NCBI GenBank assembly: GCA_032718475.1
Contig: JAUCBJ010002983.1
Location: forward strand, 1-64,000
Source of the DNA: Nemertoderma westbladi
Taxonomy: Eukaryota > Xenacoelomorpha > Nemertodermatida > Nemertodermatidae
Direction of reading: 5' to 3'
Length of the DNA: 64,000 bases
Position numbers and translations under genes: made by a program. The notes below the pieces were generated by a model. It saw only the letters and a list, made by a program, of their open reading frames with translations. It searched no databases and was not told the DNA's origin. This document shows, piece by piece, positions 44,049-54,440 of this stretch. Numbering within the stretch: the stretch's first letter is position 1; every line of letters begins with the position of its first letter.

Positions 44049-47000
44049 TTGGTTAATGTTAAATCTGTTAAGAAATCCGGAGCTACTTCAATTATTCCCG
44101 TAAAGGAAAATATACCCAGTTCACAGTTTGCTAATGATAAAGATATTGAGTCCTGTTTAACTTTAAAGATGCCAATGTCCCCAAAGACAACTGTGCTTCA
44201 GGATAATGTGTTGTGTTTTACCGCTGTTAATGTTAACGGAAATAATCAGAGGTCTACGCCACCAAGGAAAACTATGTTTAATGATAACATGTCGTGTTTA
44301 ACCATTAGGTCAATGTCCCCAAGATTAACTACGGTTAATGATAATGTGTCGTGTTTTACCGCTGTTGGTGTTAATGAAAATGATCAGGGGTCAATGACCC
44401 TCCCGGGCCTCCCCCCTTCTGCGGTTACCAGTAAAATCAGTATATTACTGTATAATGCACAGTCTGTGAACAACAAAGCAGAATTTATTAAAGACTACAT
44501 TCTGGAGAATACCATTGATATAACTGCCATCACTGAGACTTGGTTGACAGGTACAATCCAGGATCATGTGGTCATAAATGATATCTGTCCTAGGGGTAGC
44601 TCTATAAAACACATTCCAAGAACCAGAACAAGAGGCGGTGGCGTGGCCTGTATCCATCGCGACTCCCTGAGCATGAAGGTCAGTCCTTCTGATGGTTCAA
44701 CATATCCAACCTTTGAGTACATGGAGCTGACCCTACGCCACTCGGGGTCCTTAATTAGGATATTCATTATATACCGGACCTGCCCAAGCCCAGCTAACGG
44801 TTTCACATATACACAATTTCTAGACCAATTTGCCGATTTGCTTCAGAATCTGATAACTTCCTCCGGTAGGCTAATTATAATTGGCGATTTCAACTTCCAT
44901 GTTGACAACAATTGCAATGCGGAAGCCTGCAAATTTCTCGAGATTGTTAGCTGCTTCGGACTCACACAGCATGTAGAGGAACCAACACATCGACACAGAC
45001 ACACCCTTGATCTGATCTTAACCTACTCTGAGGACTTGCAACTCGTTGATAATATTTGTGTACATGACATTGGGCTTTCTGATCACTTCGCAGTCAGCTT
45101 TAATTTGAACTTGTCAAAGCCTCCACTAGTACCCTGTGTGACATCCTACAGAGATACGAAATCGACTAACTGGTGTGACCTTCGCACTGATATTGAATCA
45201 TCACTATTATGCCGATGTCCTGCAACGAATGTCAATGAGTTATCAAGGCAGTACAATGACATTCTATCGTCCCTCTACGAACTTCACGCACCACTTGTTG
45301 AAAAGTGCACGAAATCTCAGCCCATGGCAAAGTGGTACAATAATTCAATAATGGAGGCTAAAAGGAAGCGAAGGAGACTCGAGCGCCGGTATAGAAAGAC
45401 TCAACTTCAGATAGACTGTGATGCTTACAGGCAACAATGTAATGTCGTGGCACAGCTATTAATATCAACAAAAGAGAAATTATACAGGGGTATTATTGAT
45501 TCAAACATTGGTGATAATAGAAAGCTCTTCTCAGTGGTTGACAAAATTCTTCACCGTAAAAGTAATGTCCTACCGACTCATGACTCTGCATATGAGTTAG
45601 CTGAAAGGTTTGCAGTCTACTTCGACAAAAAGATTGAAAATATTCGCGATGAAATGCTGGGTGTTGATATCGAACTTCGACAAAATCTGCCAAATCAGAC
45701 TATGAACTGCGGAAGTGCTGAATCTGAGGTTGGGGCCAAGGTAGCCCCTGATGAAGAGTATTGTAGCCCAACTGACTCTCAATTCTCTTTTTCAGTACCA
45801 AAACTTGATCACTTCGAGGAAATATCAACTGATGATGTCGCCAAGCTTATCAAAGATTCAAAACCCAAATCCAGTCCCCGTGATCCACTCCCTACACATA
45901 TTGTGAAGCAATACCTTACAACTCTCTTAAGTGTCATTACAATGATAATTAATTTATCACTCACAACTGCTACATTCCCATCATTATTTAAAGAAGCTGT
46001 GCTCAATCCCATTATCAAGAAGCTACGCCTTGACCCCGAGATACTGAAAAACTTTAGACCTGTTTCAAACCTCTTGTTCATTTCGAAGTTAGTTGAAAAA
46101 GCTGTTGCAAACCAACTGATGCTCCATCTGAACTTACATAATCTACACGAGCCTATGCAAAGTGCCTATAGACCATTCCATGGAACCGAAACTGCACTCC
46201 TTAGGGTCAGCGATGAGATTCTGAGGGGAATTGATGATGGTTGTGCAGTACTGTTAATAATGCTCGATCTCAGTGCTGCATTTGATACTGTCGAACACAG
46301 TATCTTATTAAATACTCTGGAACATGAGATCGGCATTGCAGGGACAGCACTAGATTGGTTTCGATCCTACTTGTTGGGCCGCTCACAACATGTACGCATT
46401 AACAACTCATATTCTCAACCTCAGCAATTAAGATACGGCCTCCCACAAGGATCAGTACTTGGCCCAATACTATTTACTATTTATACACGTTCACTCGCAA
46501 ATGTGATAAGGAAATACGGACTGTCCCTACATCTCTACGCAGATGATACTCAAATATACATAACATTTAAGAAATCAAACCTGAATGATGCAGTGGATAT
46601 CACTGAAAAGTGCCTTTCCGAAGTTCGAGCATGGATGGACTCACATCTTTTAAAGATGAACTCAGATAAGACTAAAGTGGTCATGCTGCAGTCGCAATTC
46701 GGTAAACAAGTTGAATCCCCGCACGTGATAATCGGTTCCGAGACTATTGGTTGTAGCGCAACTGCGCGTAATATCGGTGTTGAAATCGATTCTCATCTGA
46801 CACTCCGCAAGCACATTGGAATTACTGTCAGAGAAGCATTCTATCACCTCAGGAATCTTGGAAAAATTAAGCGCTATTTATCCAAAGATAATCTTGAGAT
46901 TTTGATTCATGCGCTTGTCACAAGTAAATTGGACAACTGCAACTCCCTTTATTACGGTCTTCCGACTGATTCCATTAAAAAGCTACAATATGTGCAGAAC

Positions 47001-47384
47001 TGTGCGGCGCGTCTTTTAGTTGGTCTCAAGAAAAGTGACAGGCAACGAATGACCCCTGTACTAATGCGACTACATTGGCTTCCAGTGCAACGTCGGATAG
47101 ACTATAAAATTGCTATGATTACCTACAAGTGTCTGAATGGAACAGCACCAGTATATCTGCGAGATCTACTGTCACCCTACACGCCCTCCCGGTCACTGAA
47201 GTCATCCCACTAGGAACTGCTGGTGATCCCTAGATTCAACATGGTGCACTACGGCAAGCGCGCTTTCTCAGTTGCTGCCCCGACTATTTGGAACAAACTG
47301 CCAATCAACGTTCGACAATCACCAACCATCGCGGTTTTTAAGTCGAGGCTAAAAACACACTACTTCCACCTGGAGTACGAGTAA
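44049..47384 (+). pseudogene. LINE ORF2 (endonuclease-reverse transcriptase) with one nonsense codon
   Basis: ORF2 makes the nick and copies the RNA at the target. The APE-type endonuclease (about residues 130-355) has YNAQSVNNKAEF, ITETWL, IIGDFNFHVD and SDHFAVSF. The reverse transcriptase has FRPVSNLLFISKLVEK, LDLSAAFDTVEH (about 743), LPQGSVLGPILF (about 798) and LYADDTQIY (about 829) with both catalytic aspartates. An in-frame TAG at 47211-47213 ends the open frame at 1054 codons. The family's C-terminal text (YGKRAFSVAAPTIWNKLP) continues in the same frame to TAA at 47382-47384, so the last 56 codons are cut off. The frame has no ATG start at 44049 (the codon is TTG). It is open right back to the ORF1 stop. 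Residues 50-105 contain three diverged repeats of an NDN-SC-T motif. Confidence 0.88.
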
Positions 47385-47550
47385 ATCTGCATAATCATGT
47401 TCACACGATGTTATCAATGTCCGTTTTTAATTAAACTGTTTTTATCTAATTTTTTAGCAATCCTACATTTTAACAGTGCCATGCGCCTTGCTCTTAATTT
47501 AGGAAAGGCGCTATATAAATATTTTAATTATTATTATTATTATTATTATC

Positions 47551-48489
47551 TATATATGTGGCCCTACTTCCTTTAATTGAATTAAACATAAATCCCTTAT
47601 TACTTTATAAAGACGATTCTATTATCTATCAGCTGATTATTAATTAGGTTCCGTCTGCGTTTAATTCTTCAGATAAAATAGTATTAGTAGGGTATTCGAG
47701 AAAAAATAGATATAACTTTCTAGTCGCTCGTTTCGTTTCGGGAATTTAGATTTTCTTATGCCTTTCGTGTATTGAGTTTTCACTCAATGACGTGTTTTAA
47801 GTAAATAGAAAGTAGAAACTCAGTACACTTGGACAGGACAGAATATCTGAATTTCAGTCAATCGAAATTTGTGACGAAAGTCGAACTTTCCGATATTTTT
47901 TCTTTATCGAAGACATTTTTTCATCTGGCATCACATTTATGAAACCAGCAATATTGCTCCCCTGGTTTATGAAATATTGAATGTTGGGGGCCAATTATGA
48001 AAAATTTGCATTTTTAACAGCGATTTTGAATAGGAAAAAATAATAAACTAATTGTACGAGGAGTTGAATGAAATCGTTCCGCGCAGAATGAGAATCAACT
48101 AAATACGTTGAAATGGTATGAAAAGTTGAGAATCTTATTTTAATTAATTTAATTTAGTCCGCGTTGCTTATAACTGAAGATTCAAAATTTGAACTTTCGT
48201 ATAATTGTAAAAATCCACGATACGTAATCACATCATTTATCACTGAAATACGACTTTTGGGCGATGAAATCTCGTTACATTTTGTTCGTATGGGTTGCAG
48301 AGTAATATTTAATTTATTTCATTTATCTTTAATTAATCATAATTTTTAATCTTAGTTTGCTATCATATTTTTATTAACTTCTTATACATTAACATTTAGC
48401 TGATCGGTTTCTCTTTGCAATAGTTTTGTATATGATTACGATCTGCAAACAGACAAATATTAGTCTGAGTCCGTCAACTTTACGCGCCG
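47551..48489. other. Spacer upstream of SDR39U1
   Basis: AT-rich, no exon recognised. It should contain the SDR39U1 promoter. No TATA box can be singled out. Confidence 0.4.
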
Positions 48490-49434
48490 ATGGCGTCAAT
48501 GCGACTGCTGACTGTGGTTATTGGAGGGGGGACGGGTTTCATTGGTTCCGCCCTGACCAAAGCGTTAAGAAAACAGGGCCATCGGGTGATAGTGGTGTCC
48601 CGTAGAAATGGGAACAAAGTTCAATTGGACAGGATGTCCTGGACCGAGGTCCAATGCAACGGACTACCTCCTTGCGACGCGGTTATCGGACTACAAGGCG
48701 CCAACGTTATGTCATCCAGATGGAAGACGGTAGTAGACAGTCGCATTCCGACCACTAAGCTACTGGCCTCCGCCATATCGAGATTACATACGCCCCCTAG
48801 TGTGTGGATTTCGGCGTCTGCTATAGGATTCTACCCGCCGAGTTTAACCGCTGTTTACGATGAGGAATCCTCCGGGGGTCATGGCAACCCTTTCGCCGAG
48901 TTGTGCGCCGCGTGGGAGGCGGCTGCTAGGCTACCAGAAAGGGTCGACATCCGCGAACTGACTGCCGAGGATACGAGCATCACCCTGCAGAAACCGCGGA
49001 CGAGACAGGTAATTCTCCGTATCGGTATGGTCCTGGGTCGGGATGGGGGTCTGCTCCGCTCCATGGGGGTCCCCTTCCGTCTGGGTCTGGGCGGGCGGAT
49101 CGGATCCGGATGTCAGTACTTCTCCTGGATCCATCTCGGGGATCTCGTCGATTTGATGGTCTTCGCGTTGGAGCGGGATTCCGTGGACGGGGTTCTGAAC
49201 GCGGTGGCCCCGGGCGTTGCGACCAACGCCGAGCTAACGCGCGCGTTAGCAGCGGCGGTACGACGACCGGCGTTCGTACCGGTACCGGAGTTCGTTGTGC
49301 GACTAGTGTTGGGTCCAACACGCGCCGCCGCTGTGCTACAGGGACAGAATGTTGCTCCTAAACGCGTCAGCGCCTTGGGTTACGAGTTTACTTACGGGAC
49401 TATAGGTAGAGCCCTTAAGGATTTGTATTTGTGA
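48490..49434 (+). CDS. SDR39U1: SDR39U1-type epimerase family protein, single-exon
   Basis: This belongs to the atypical short-chain dehydrogenase/reductase group (bacterial relative YfcH), NADP(H)-binding; the physiological substrate is not established. The 314-residue frame has the nucleotide-binding GGGTGFIG at residues 12-19, the family's ISASAIGFYPP (about 107-117), AAWEAAA, 'LRIGMVLGRDGGLL', PFRLGLGGRIGSG, FSWIHLGDL and the C-terminal 'GVLNAVAP..ATNAELTRAL' and QNVAPKR of the associated C-terminal domain. Length is as expected. There is a small insertion of about 15 residues before the ILRIGMVLG strand. No introns, unlike typical animal orthologues. AATAAA begins four bases after the stop. 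Intact and presumably expressed. Confidence 0.94.
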   Translation: MASMRLLTVVIGGGTGFIGSALTKALRKQGHRVIVVSRRNGNKVQLDRMSWTEVQCNGLPPCDAVIGLQGANVMSSRWKTVVDSRIPTTKLLASAISRLHTPPSVWISASAIGFYPPSLTAVYDEESSGGHGNPFAELCAAWEAAARLPERVDIRELTAEDTSITLQKPRTRQVILRIGMVLGRDGGLLRSMGVPFRLGLGGRIGSGCQYFSWIHLGDLVDLMVFALERDSVDGVLNAVAPGVATNAELTRALAAAVRRPAFVPVPEFVVRLVLGPTRAAAVLQGQNVAPKRVSALGYEFTYGTIGRALKDLYL

Positions 49435-49437
49435 GAC

Positions 49438-49443
49438 AATAAA
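49438..49443 (+). promoter_or_regulatory. AATAAA poly(A) signal of SDR39U1
   Basis: The hexamer lies three bases after the stop codon, implying a 3' UTR of only a few tens of bases. Confidence 0.6.
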
Positions 49444-49486
49444 ATATTATTGTATTGCGTCACTTAAATTTCATTGAGTTTTTGAG

Positions 49487-49526
49487 ATCTGGGCGAGCCA
49501 TGTAGTGAGTAAAGCCCTATTGGCGT
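49487..49526. mobile_element. Fragment of the GCGAGCCACGAA-family element (left end)
   Basis: 'TGGGCGAGCCATGTAGTGAG' followed by 'taaagccctattggcg' matches the left end of copies A and B. The inverted LINE inserted immediately to its right. Confidence 0.6.
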
Positions 49527-49544
49527 TTATGTTAATTCGTTCAT

Positions 49545-50000
49545 TATGTGGCGATTCCTTTGATTAGTGGATCTCCAGACGTTAGACTTGAAGGCTGGCC
49601 CCAATATATACCCTTGACCTGAGAAGTTATTATCCCTTTCCGTTCGAAAATTGCGGTAGAGTTCTAATGCGGCTGGGTTGATAATATTGGGATACTGCTC
49701 ACATATATCTTCGGTGAGGGTTTTGCAGTTGGTAAGGTTGTGAGCCAGGGTAGACGATGCGTTTGTCGGAAGTGATAATAGGCGTTTTAGAAAGGTAGAT
49801 TTAATTTTATCCAGTTCTTTAAGATTTGAGACTGTCAAATGTGGAGCTATTTCCGGGAAAGCGTAAGTTACGGCGGGGTATATTTTCATTTTGAAGATTT
49901 TTACACCAGTTTTGATAGAGACGAGGTTCAGATTTCTCAAGCAGCCTATTAGAGTGTAGGACCGTTGTTTTTTATTCTCAATGTGTTGGGTAAAGCACAA
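49545..50000 (-). pseudogene. Inverted LINE: post-RT region of ORF2
   Basis: The frame from 50000 reads 'QRSYTLIGCLRNLNLVSIK', KMKIYPAVTYAFPEIAPHL and LKELDKIKSTFLKRLL, the usual helical region after the reverse transcriptase. It then runs to 'WRSTNQRNRHI' exactly at the target-site boundary and is cut there. Confidence 0.75.
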
Positions 50001-50080
50001 TGTAGGTTGTAGAGTGACCCCTAGGTAGGTGTACCGGTTAGTTACCTATTTCTATTGGGAGGCCCCCGTATTTGAACACA

Positions 50081-50700
50081 TCACTTAGCCAGTCTTCCAC
50101 CACGCCGAAATTTGATAACTTTTGTTTTATCTAAATTTACATGCATTTTATTTAGTTTACACCACTCATATAGTTGATCTAGCCCAGCTTGGATAGCTTC
50201 TTTTTCTGTAGAATAGAGAACAAGATCATCTGCGAAAAATATAAATAGTAGTGCCGATCCTATACGTCGGAGTAAAGTCGAGAGATCCGCAATAAACATG
50301 ATGAAACCAGTTGGTGAAAAACAGTCACCTTGTAGTATTCCACGTAATTGGACTATTGGTGAAGAGTATTTAATACCATCATAGATTTTAACAGAGTTAT
50401 TAAAGATTGCCCGAATAAGTTGAAATAACTTCCCTTTTATTCCAAATTGTGTGTACATCTTATACAGCAATATATTTCTATCGACCAAGTCGAACGCCTT
50501 ACTGAAGTCAACAAAGACGGCATATACCGGTTTGGAGTTAGTATTATGCACAGTGACATTTACTATTTACAAACTCTATGAATTTCTTAAGTGCCTGCCT
50601 CGTCGACCGCCCGGTAATGAACCCATATTGCTCTGTGGGTAACATAGTCTTTATCTTGGATATAACACGTGCATTTATCATTGATGTAAATATCTTCAAA
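50081..50700 (-). pseudogene. Inverted LINE: reverse transcriptase core
   Basis: The minus strand from about 50690 reads 'TEQYGFITGRSTRQALKKF', and after a short break the frame from 50551 has VFVDFSKAFDLVDR, LRGILQGDCFSPTGFIMFI and FFADDLVLY, with both catalytic aspartates, then KMHVNLDKTKVIKFRRGG. Breaks near 50710, 50560 and 50075 inactivate it. Clade not assigned. Confidence 0.82.
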
Positions 50701-50710
50701 AGTACACATA

Positions 50711-52219
50711 TCATGGCCACCCCCTATAGTTTCCGGGGTCACTGTAGCTACCCTTGCCTTTATATAATATTTTTATAATGCTGGTCTTCCAAATCTGGGG
50801 AATGTAACTCACATTCAGACATGTGTTGAACAATAACACTAGGATGGTGATCATGTAAGGTATCACTTGCTTGAAATGTTCATAGAACAGACCATCTGTG
50901 CCGCAAGCTTTCCCATTTGCTGTTCTGTTGATGGCGTTGTTCACCTCTGTTTCACCGAACGGCTGATTATACCAATCGTCCGATTCGTTTTCACCTGGTA
51001 CCGGTGTGAAAAATGGTTGATTTGGTGGTGATTCTGGTGATGTTTCGTTTTGGCCGATAAGAGTTTCAAAATGCTGTTCTAGAATTTTCAGATCTATTGG
51101 AGCTACAGTTGCGACCCTTGCATCTTTCCACAATGACCAAGGGGTTATCTCGGATTGGCGGAGTCTGTTTAGTAGAAGCTCTTCTTTATGTGCTAACATT
51201 TTAACTTTGATAAGACGCTTATATTCTTTCCGAAGAGACCAATAACCTGTAACATTATTGGAGTAGACACGCTGTTCATGCAGGATTGACATGAGTTCAC
51301 GTTTCTTCGACTTGCACTCGTCATCGTACCAGGGTTGATGATGAGAGCGGGATTTATGGTGCTTCTGTGAAGCTGCTGAGATTGTGTTGTTGATATTATC
51401 AACCGCTGTATCTATTTCACCTTCGAGCAGATAGGAAATGATATCATTTTTTCGGAGTTCTTCTTCTAGGATATTAGTGTTTAACTTTCGTGATAGTTGA
51501 GGAGCTGGTTTATCAATATACTCGTTGTTAAAGGCTATAACAATATGTAAATCAACCCGTTGGTGTTTACGAATTGGGTGTAATCTAATAGTTACAGACG
51601 ACGCACGCACCTCAATGTCTGAGGGGACGCGTGTGTAATAGAGATCGATGGTGCTCGTTCCTTGTGGAGAATAGTAAGTACACTCTGAAGATTTGTTTTG
51701 CACCGTAAATCCCAGGATTTGCAGGTTGGTCCTGAGGTCAGTTCCGCGGGTTCCAGTTGCTCTGTCGTCGATTCGACAATTAAAATCACCTCCAAGTATA
51801 ATCGGTACTTCAGGATTAGTGAAGGTAAGCGCCTCGCTGATAGAAAGCAGAATATCCTCTATACTTGTCTCAGGGTTAAAGTAAAAAGCTAGTATGTATG
51901 CAGCATTCGTTCTAAGAACTAAGTAATTGTCAGTTACGGCGATTTCTTTTGGAGAGAGTTCAGGTTTAGCAAGGATTACTAGTCCGCCCTGAGGTCGGCC
52001 CCTTCCTGAATTCCGAGCAGATTGCACGTAAGAGTAAAATCCAGGGAATGAAAACTCTTTTTTGCAATAAAATATCTCAGTTAACAAAAGTAGGTCTGCC
52101 TCCCCAACTACTTCCCGATTACTTAGTGTTTCATGAACATAATTCAACCCTTCTACATTCCAAAGCGCGAGTTTTAGTGATCGCATCGGTGTTTGTTCGG
52201 AGTCTGAGGTACATTGCAC
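50711..52219 (-). pseudogene. Inverted LINE: endonuclease and start of reverse transcriptase
   Basis: The 502-codon open frame begins just before the APE-type endonuclease: 'SLKLALWNVEGLNYV', LLLTEIFY, 'IILGGDFNCRIDD', STIDLYYTR, and RVDLHIVIAF. A linker with a WYDDECK motif leads to the reverse transcriptase start (NGKACGTDGLFYEHFKQV, WKTSIIKILYKGKGSYSDPGNYRG), where a frameshift ends the frame at 50711. Confidence 0.85.
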
Positions 52220-52439
52220 ATCGGAAACTTCGGTAAGGGGGGATGAACCCGTAGCTTCTACATTCCATAAGCCGATAGGGAGTTGCCGTCAATCATTTTG
52301 CTCGACTGCGGCAGATTGTTGAACATTGCGTGAGGGTCGACTTCTGTAGCCAAATTGGGCGCGTTCCAGATTGCTGAGATGGTAGTTCTTTATTAGTATC
52401 CCATCATCCCATATCTCAGGATTCATTAAAGCGGTGCGG

Positions 52440-52805
52440 TCACAAGAACAACCGCGCATGGTTTCCACCATATAATTTGCTCCACAACAACCCCGTTTCA
52501 TGAAAGAATGCAAACTTGCACGTGCAAATATTGCGGTAACAGCGCCGAGGACCTTTACCATGTTCTAGAATGCTCGAGCTCACCTGAACTTTCATCTCTA
52601 GCGGCACAATAATAGTCTACAATAAAGATAAAGGCCTTAAGAATTGTAAATATAATAAGTCAATAATTTTTTAACAGATTTTTATATGAATGTATAATAT
52701 AAATTGTTTTATTTTATTGAGTATCTTAATGTAAATATTTGAATGAATCGAAATAAAGGTCTCCATTTGCCCCGCGTGGGGGCGCAGTTTAAAAAAAAAA
52801 AAAAA
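52440..52805 (+). pseudogene. Sense-strand 3' end of the same LINE with poly-A
   Basis: The plus strand reads TCTCKYCGNSAEDLYHVLEC (52512-52571), a C-x2-C...H...C zinc-knuckle as found at LINE ORF2 C-termini, followed by a stop near 52610, AATAAA at 52752-52757, and A15. Confidence 0.82.
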
Positions 52806-52820
52806 TGTTAATTCGTTCAT

Positions 52821-53080
52821 GTGCGTCTTTGCAGGACATTATTCAGAGTCATGTCTGTCGGTAGGCATTGAATTCTACTTATTCTAAATGCTACTGTCTG
52901 CTTACTGTTAAATCCGTGATAGTCATGAAAATACTCCAATAACGGTATTAGCGCTGGGCGGGATCAGTTCAATATGGCGCTGCTACTCGTTTGTAAAAGT
53001 GTTTATTTTAATATTAAGTGAATTTGAATAATGTTATTCTACAATTATATTTATTTGCATCTGGCACTAAACAGAGACAG
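52821..53080. other. Spacer between LINE and satellite
   Basis: No gene established. A GC box-like GGGCGGG precedes an ATG at 52974 (ATGGCGCTGCTACTC), with a GTAAAA donor-like site 19 bases later. This could be a first exon but is unsupported. Confidence 0.35.
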
Positions 53081-53525
53081 GCCCCCTGGTACTAGACTCC
53101 CACAGCACCCGGTACTAAACTGTCTCATAGCACCCGGTACTAGACTGTCCCTTTGCAACCGGTATTAGACTGTCCCATAGAACCCGGTACTAGACTGTCC
53201 CATAGCACCCGGTACTAGATTGTCCCGTAGCACCCGGTACTAGACTGTCCCATAGCACCCGGTACTAGATTGTCCCGTAGCACCCGGTACTAGACTGTCC
53301 CATAGCACCCGGTACTAGACTGTCCCATAGCACCCGGTACTAGACTGTCCCATATCACCCGGTACTAGACTGTCCCATAGCACCCGGTACTAGACTGTCC
53401 CATAGCACCCGGTACTAGACTGTCCCGTAGCACCCGGTACTAGACTGTCCCTTTGCAACCGGTATTAGACTGTCCCATTGCACCCGGTACTAGACTGTCC
53501 CATAGCACCCGGTACTAGACTGTCC

Positions 53526-54400
53526 CACAGAACCCGGCACTAGGCTGTCCCATTGCACCCGGTACTAGACTGTCCCATAGCACCCGGTACTAGACTGTCC
53601 CATAGAACCCGGTACTAGACTGTCCCATAGCACCCGGTACTAGCTTGTCCCGTAGCACCCGGTACTAGACTGTCCCATATCACCCGGTACTAGACTGTCC
53701 CGTAGCACCCGGTACTGGACTGTACCATATCAACCGGTACTAGACTGTCCCGTAGCACCCGGTACTAGACTGTCCCATAGCACCCGGTACTAGATTGTCC
53801 CGTAGCACCCGGTACTAGACTGTCCCATAGCACCCGGTACTAGATTGTCCCGTAGCACCCGGTACTAGACTGTCCCATAGCACCCGGTACTAGACTGTCC
53901 CATAGCACCCGGTACTAGACTGTCCCATAGCACCCGGTACTAGACTGTCCCATATCACCCGGTACTAGACTGTCCCATAGCACTCCGTACTAGACTGTCC
54001 CATAGAACCCGGTACTAGACTGTCCCATATCAACCGGTACTAGACTGTCCCTTTGCAACCGGTATTAGACTGTCCCATAGCACGCGGTACTAGACTGTCC
54101 CATAGCACCCGGTTCAAGACTGTCCCATAGCACCCGGTACTAGACTGTCCCACAGAACCCGGCACTAGGCTGTCCCATTGCACCCGGTACTAGACTGTCC
54201 CATAGCACCCGGTACTAGACTGTCCCATAGAACCCGGTACTAGACTGTCCCATAGCACCCGGTACTAGCTTGTCCCGTAGCACCCGGTACTAGACTGTCC
54301 CATATCACCCGGTACTAGACTGTCCCGTAGCACCCGGTACTAGACTGTCCCATAGCACCCGGTACTAGACTGTCCCACAGAACCCGGCACTAGGCTGTCC
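53526..54400. repeat. Satellite subregion with long-range unit blocks
   Basis: A distinctive multi-unit block starting CACAGAACCCGGCACTAGG occurs at 53526, 54151 and 54376, that is 625 and 225 bp apart (25 and 9 units), with the same order of variants after the first two. This shows segmental copying of many units at once. Confidence 0.85.
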
Positions 54401-54440
54401 CATTGCACCCGGTACTAGACTGTCCCATAGCACCCGGTAC

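Larger units (their letters stand above)
42745..47550 (+). mobile_element. CR1/L2-like LINE, nearly intact
   Basis: It contains ORF1 (42798-44003) and ORF2 (from 44049) and a 3' UTR ending in 'GGCGCTATATAAATATTTTA' and (ATT)n at 47524-47550, the usual microsatellite-type 3' end of CR1/L2 elements. No poly-A and no obvious target-site duplication were found. The 5' limit is uncertain. Only one disabling change is evident (see ORF2), so insertion is recent relative to the other elements here. Confidence 0.85.
49529..52820. mobile_element. LINE insertion with 5' inversion, flanked by 16-bp target duplications
   Basis: ATGTTAATTCGTTCAT occurs at 49529-49544 and again at 52805-52820, so the block between is one insertion. 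Its right end is a plus-strand LINE 3' end with a 15-A tail (52791-52805). Most of the rest (49545 to about 52270) encodes endonuclease and reverse transcriptase on the minus strand. This arrangement, TSD / inverted 5' part / sense 3' part / poly-A / TSD, is that known from twin priming of L1. The breakpoint lies between about 52270 and 52440. Confidence 0.87.

Noticed and set aside
49110-49361. Frames overlapping SDR39U1 on both strands
   Set aside because: Shadows in a GC-rich coding stretch, with no family resemblance.
52289-52561. 90-codon minus-strand frame next to the inverted LINE
   Set aside because: It crosses the probable inversion junction, and the opposite strand carries the convincing zinc-knuckle, so this is probably a shadow.
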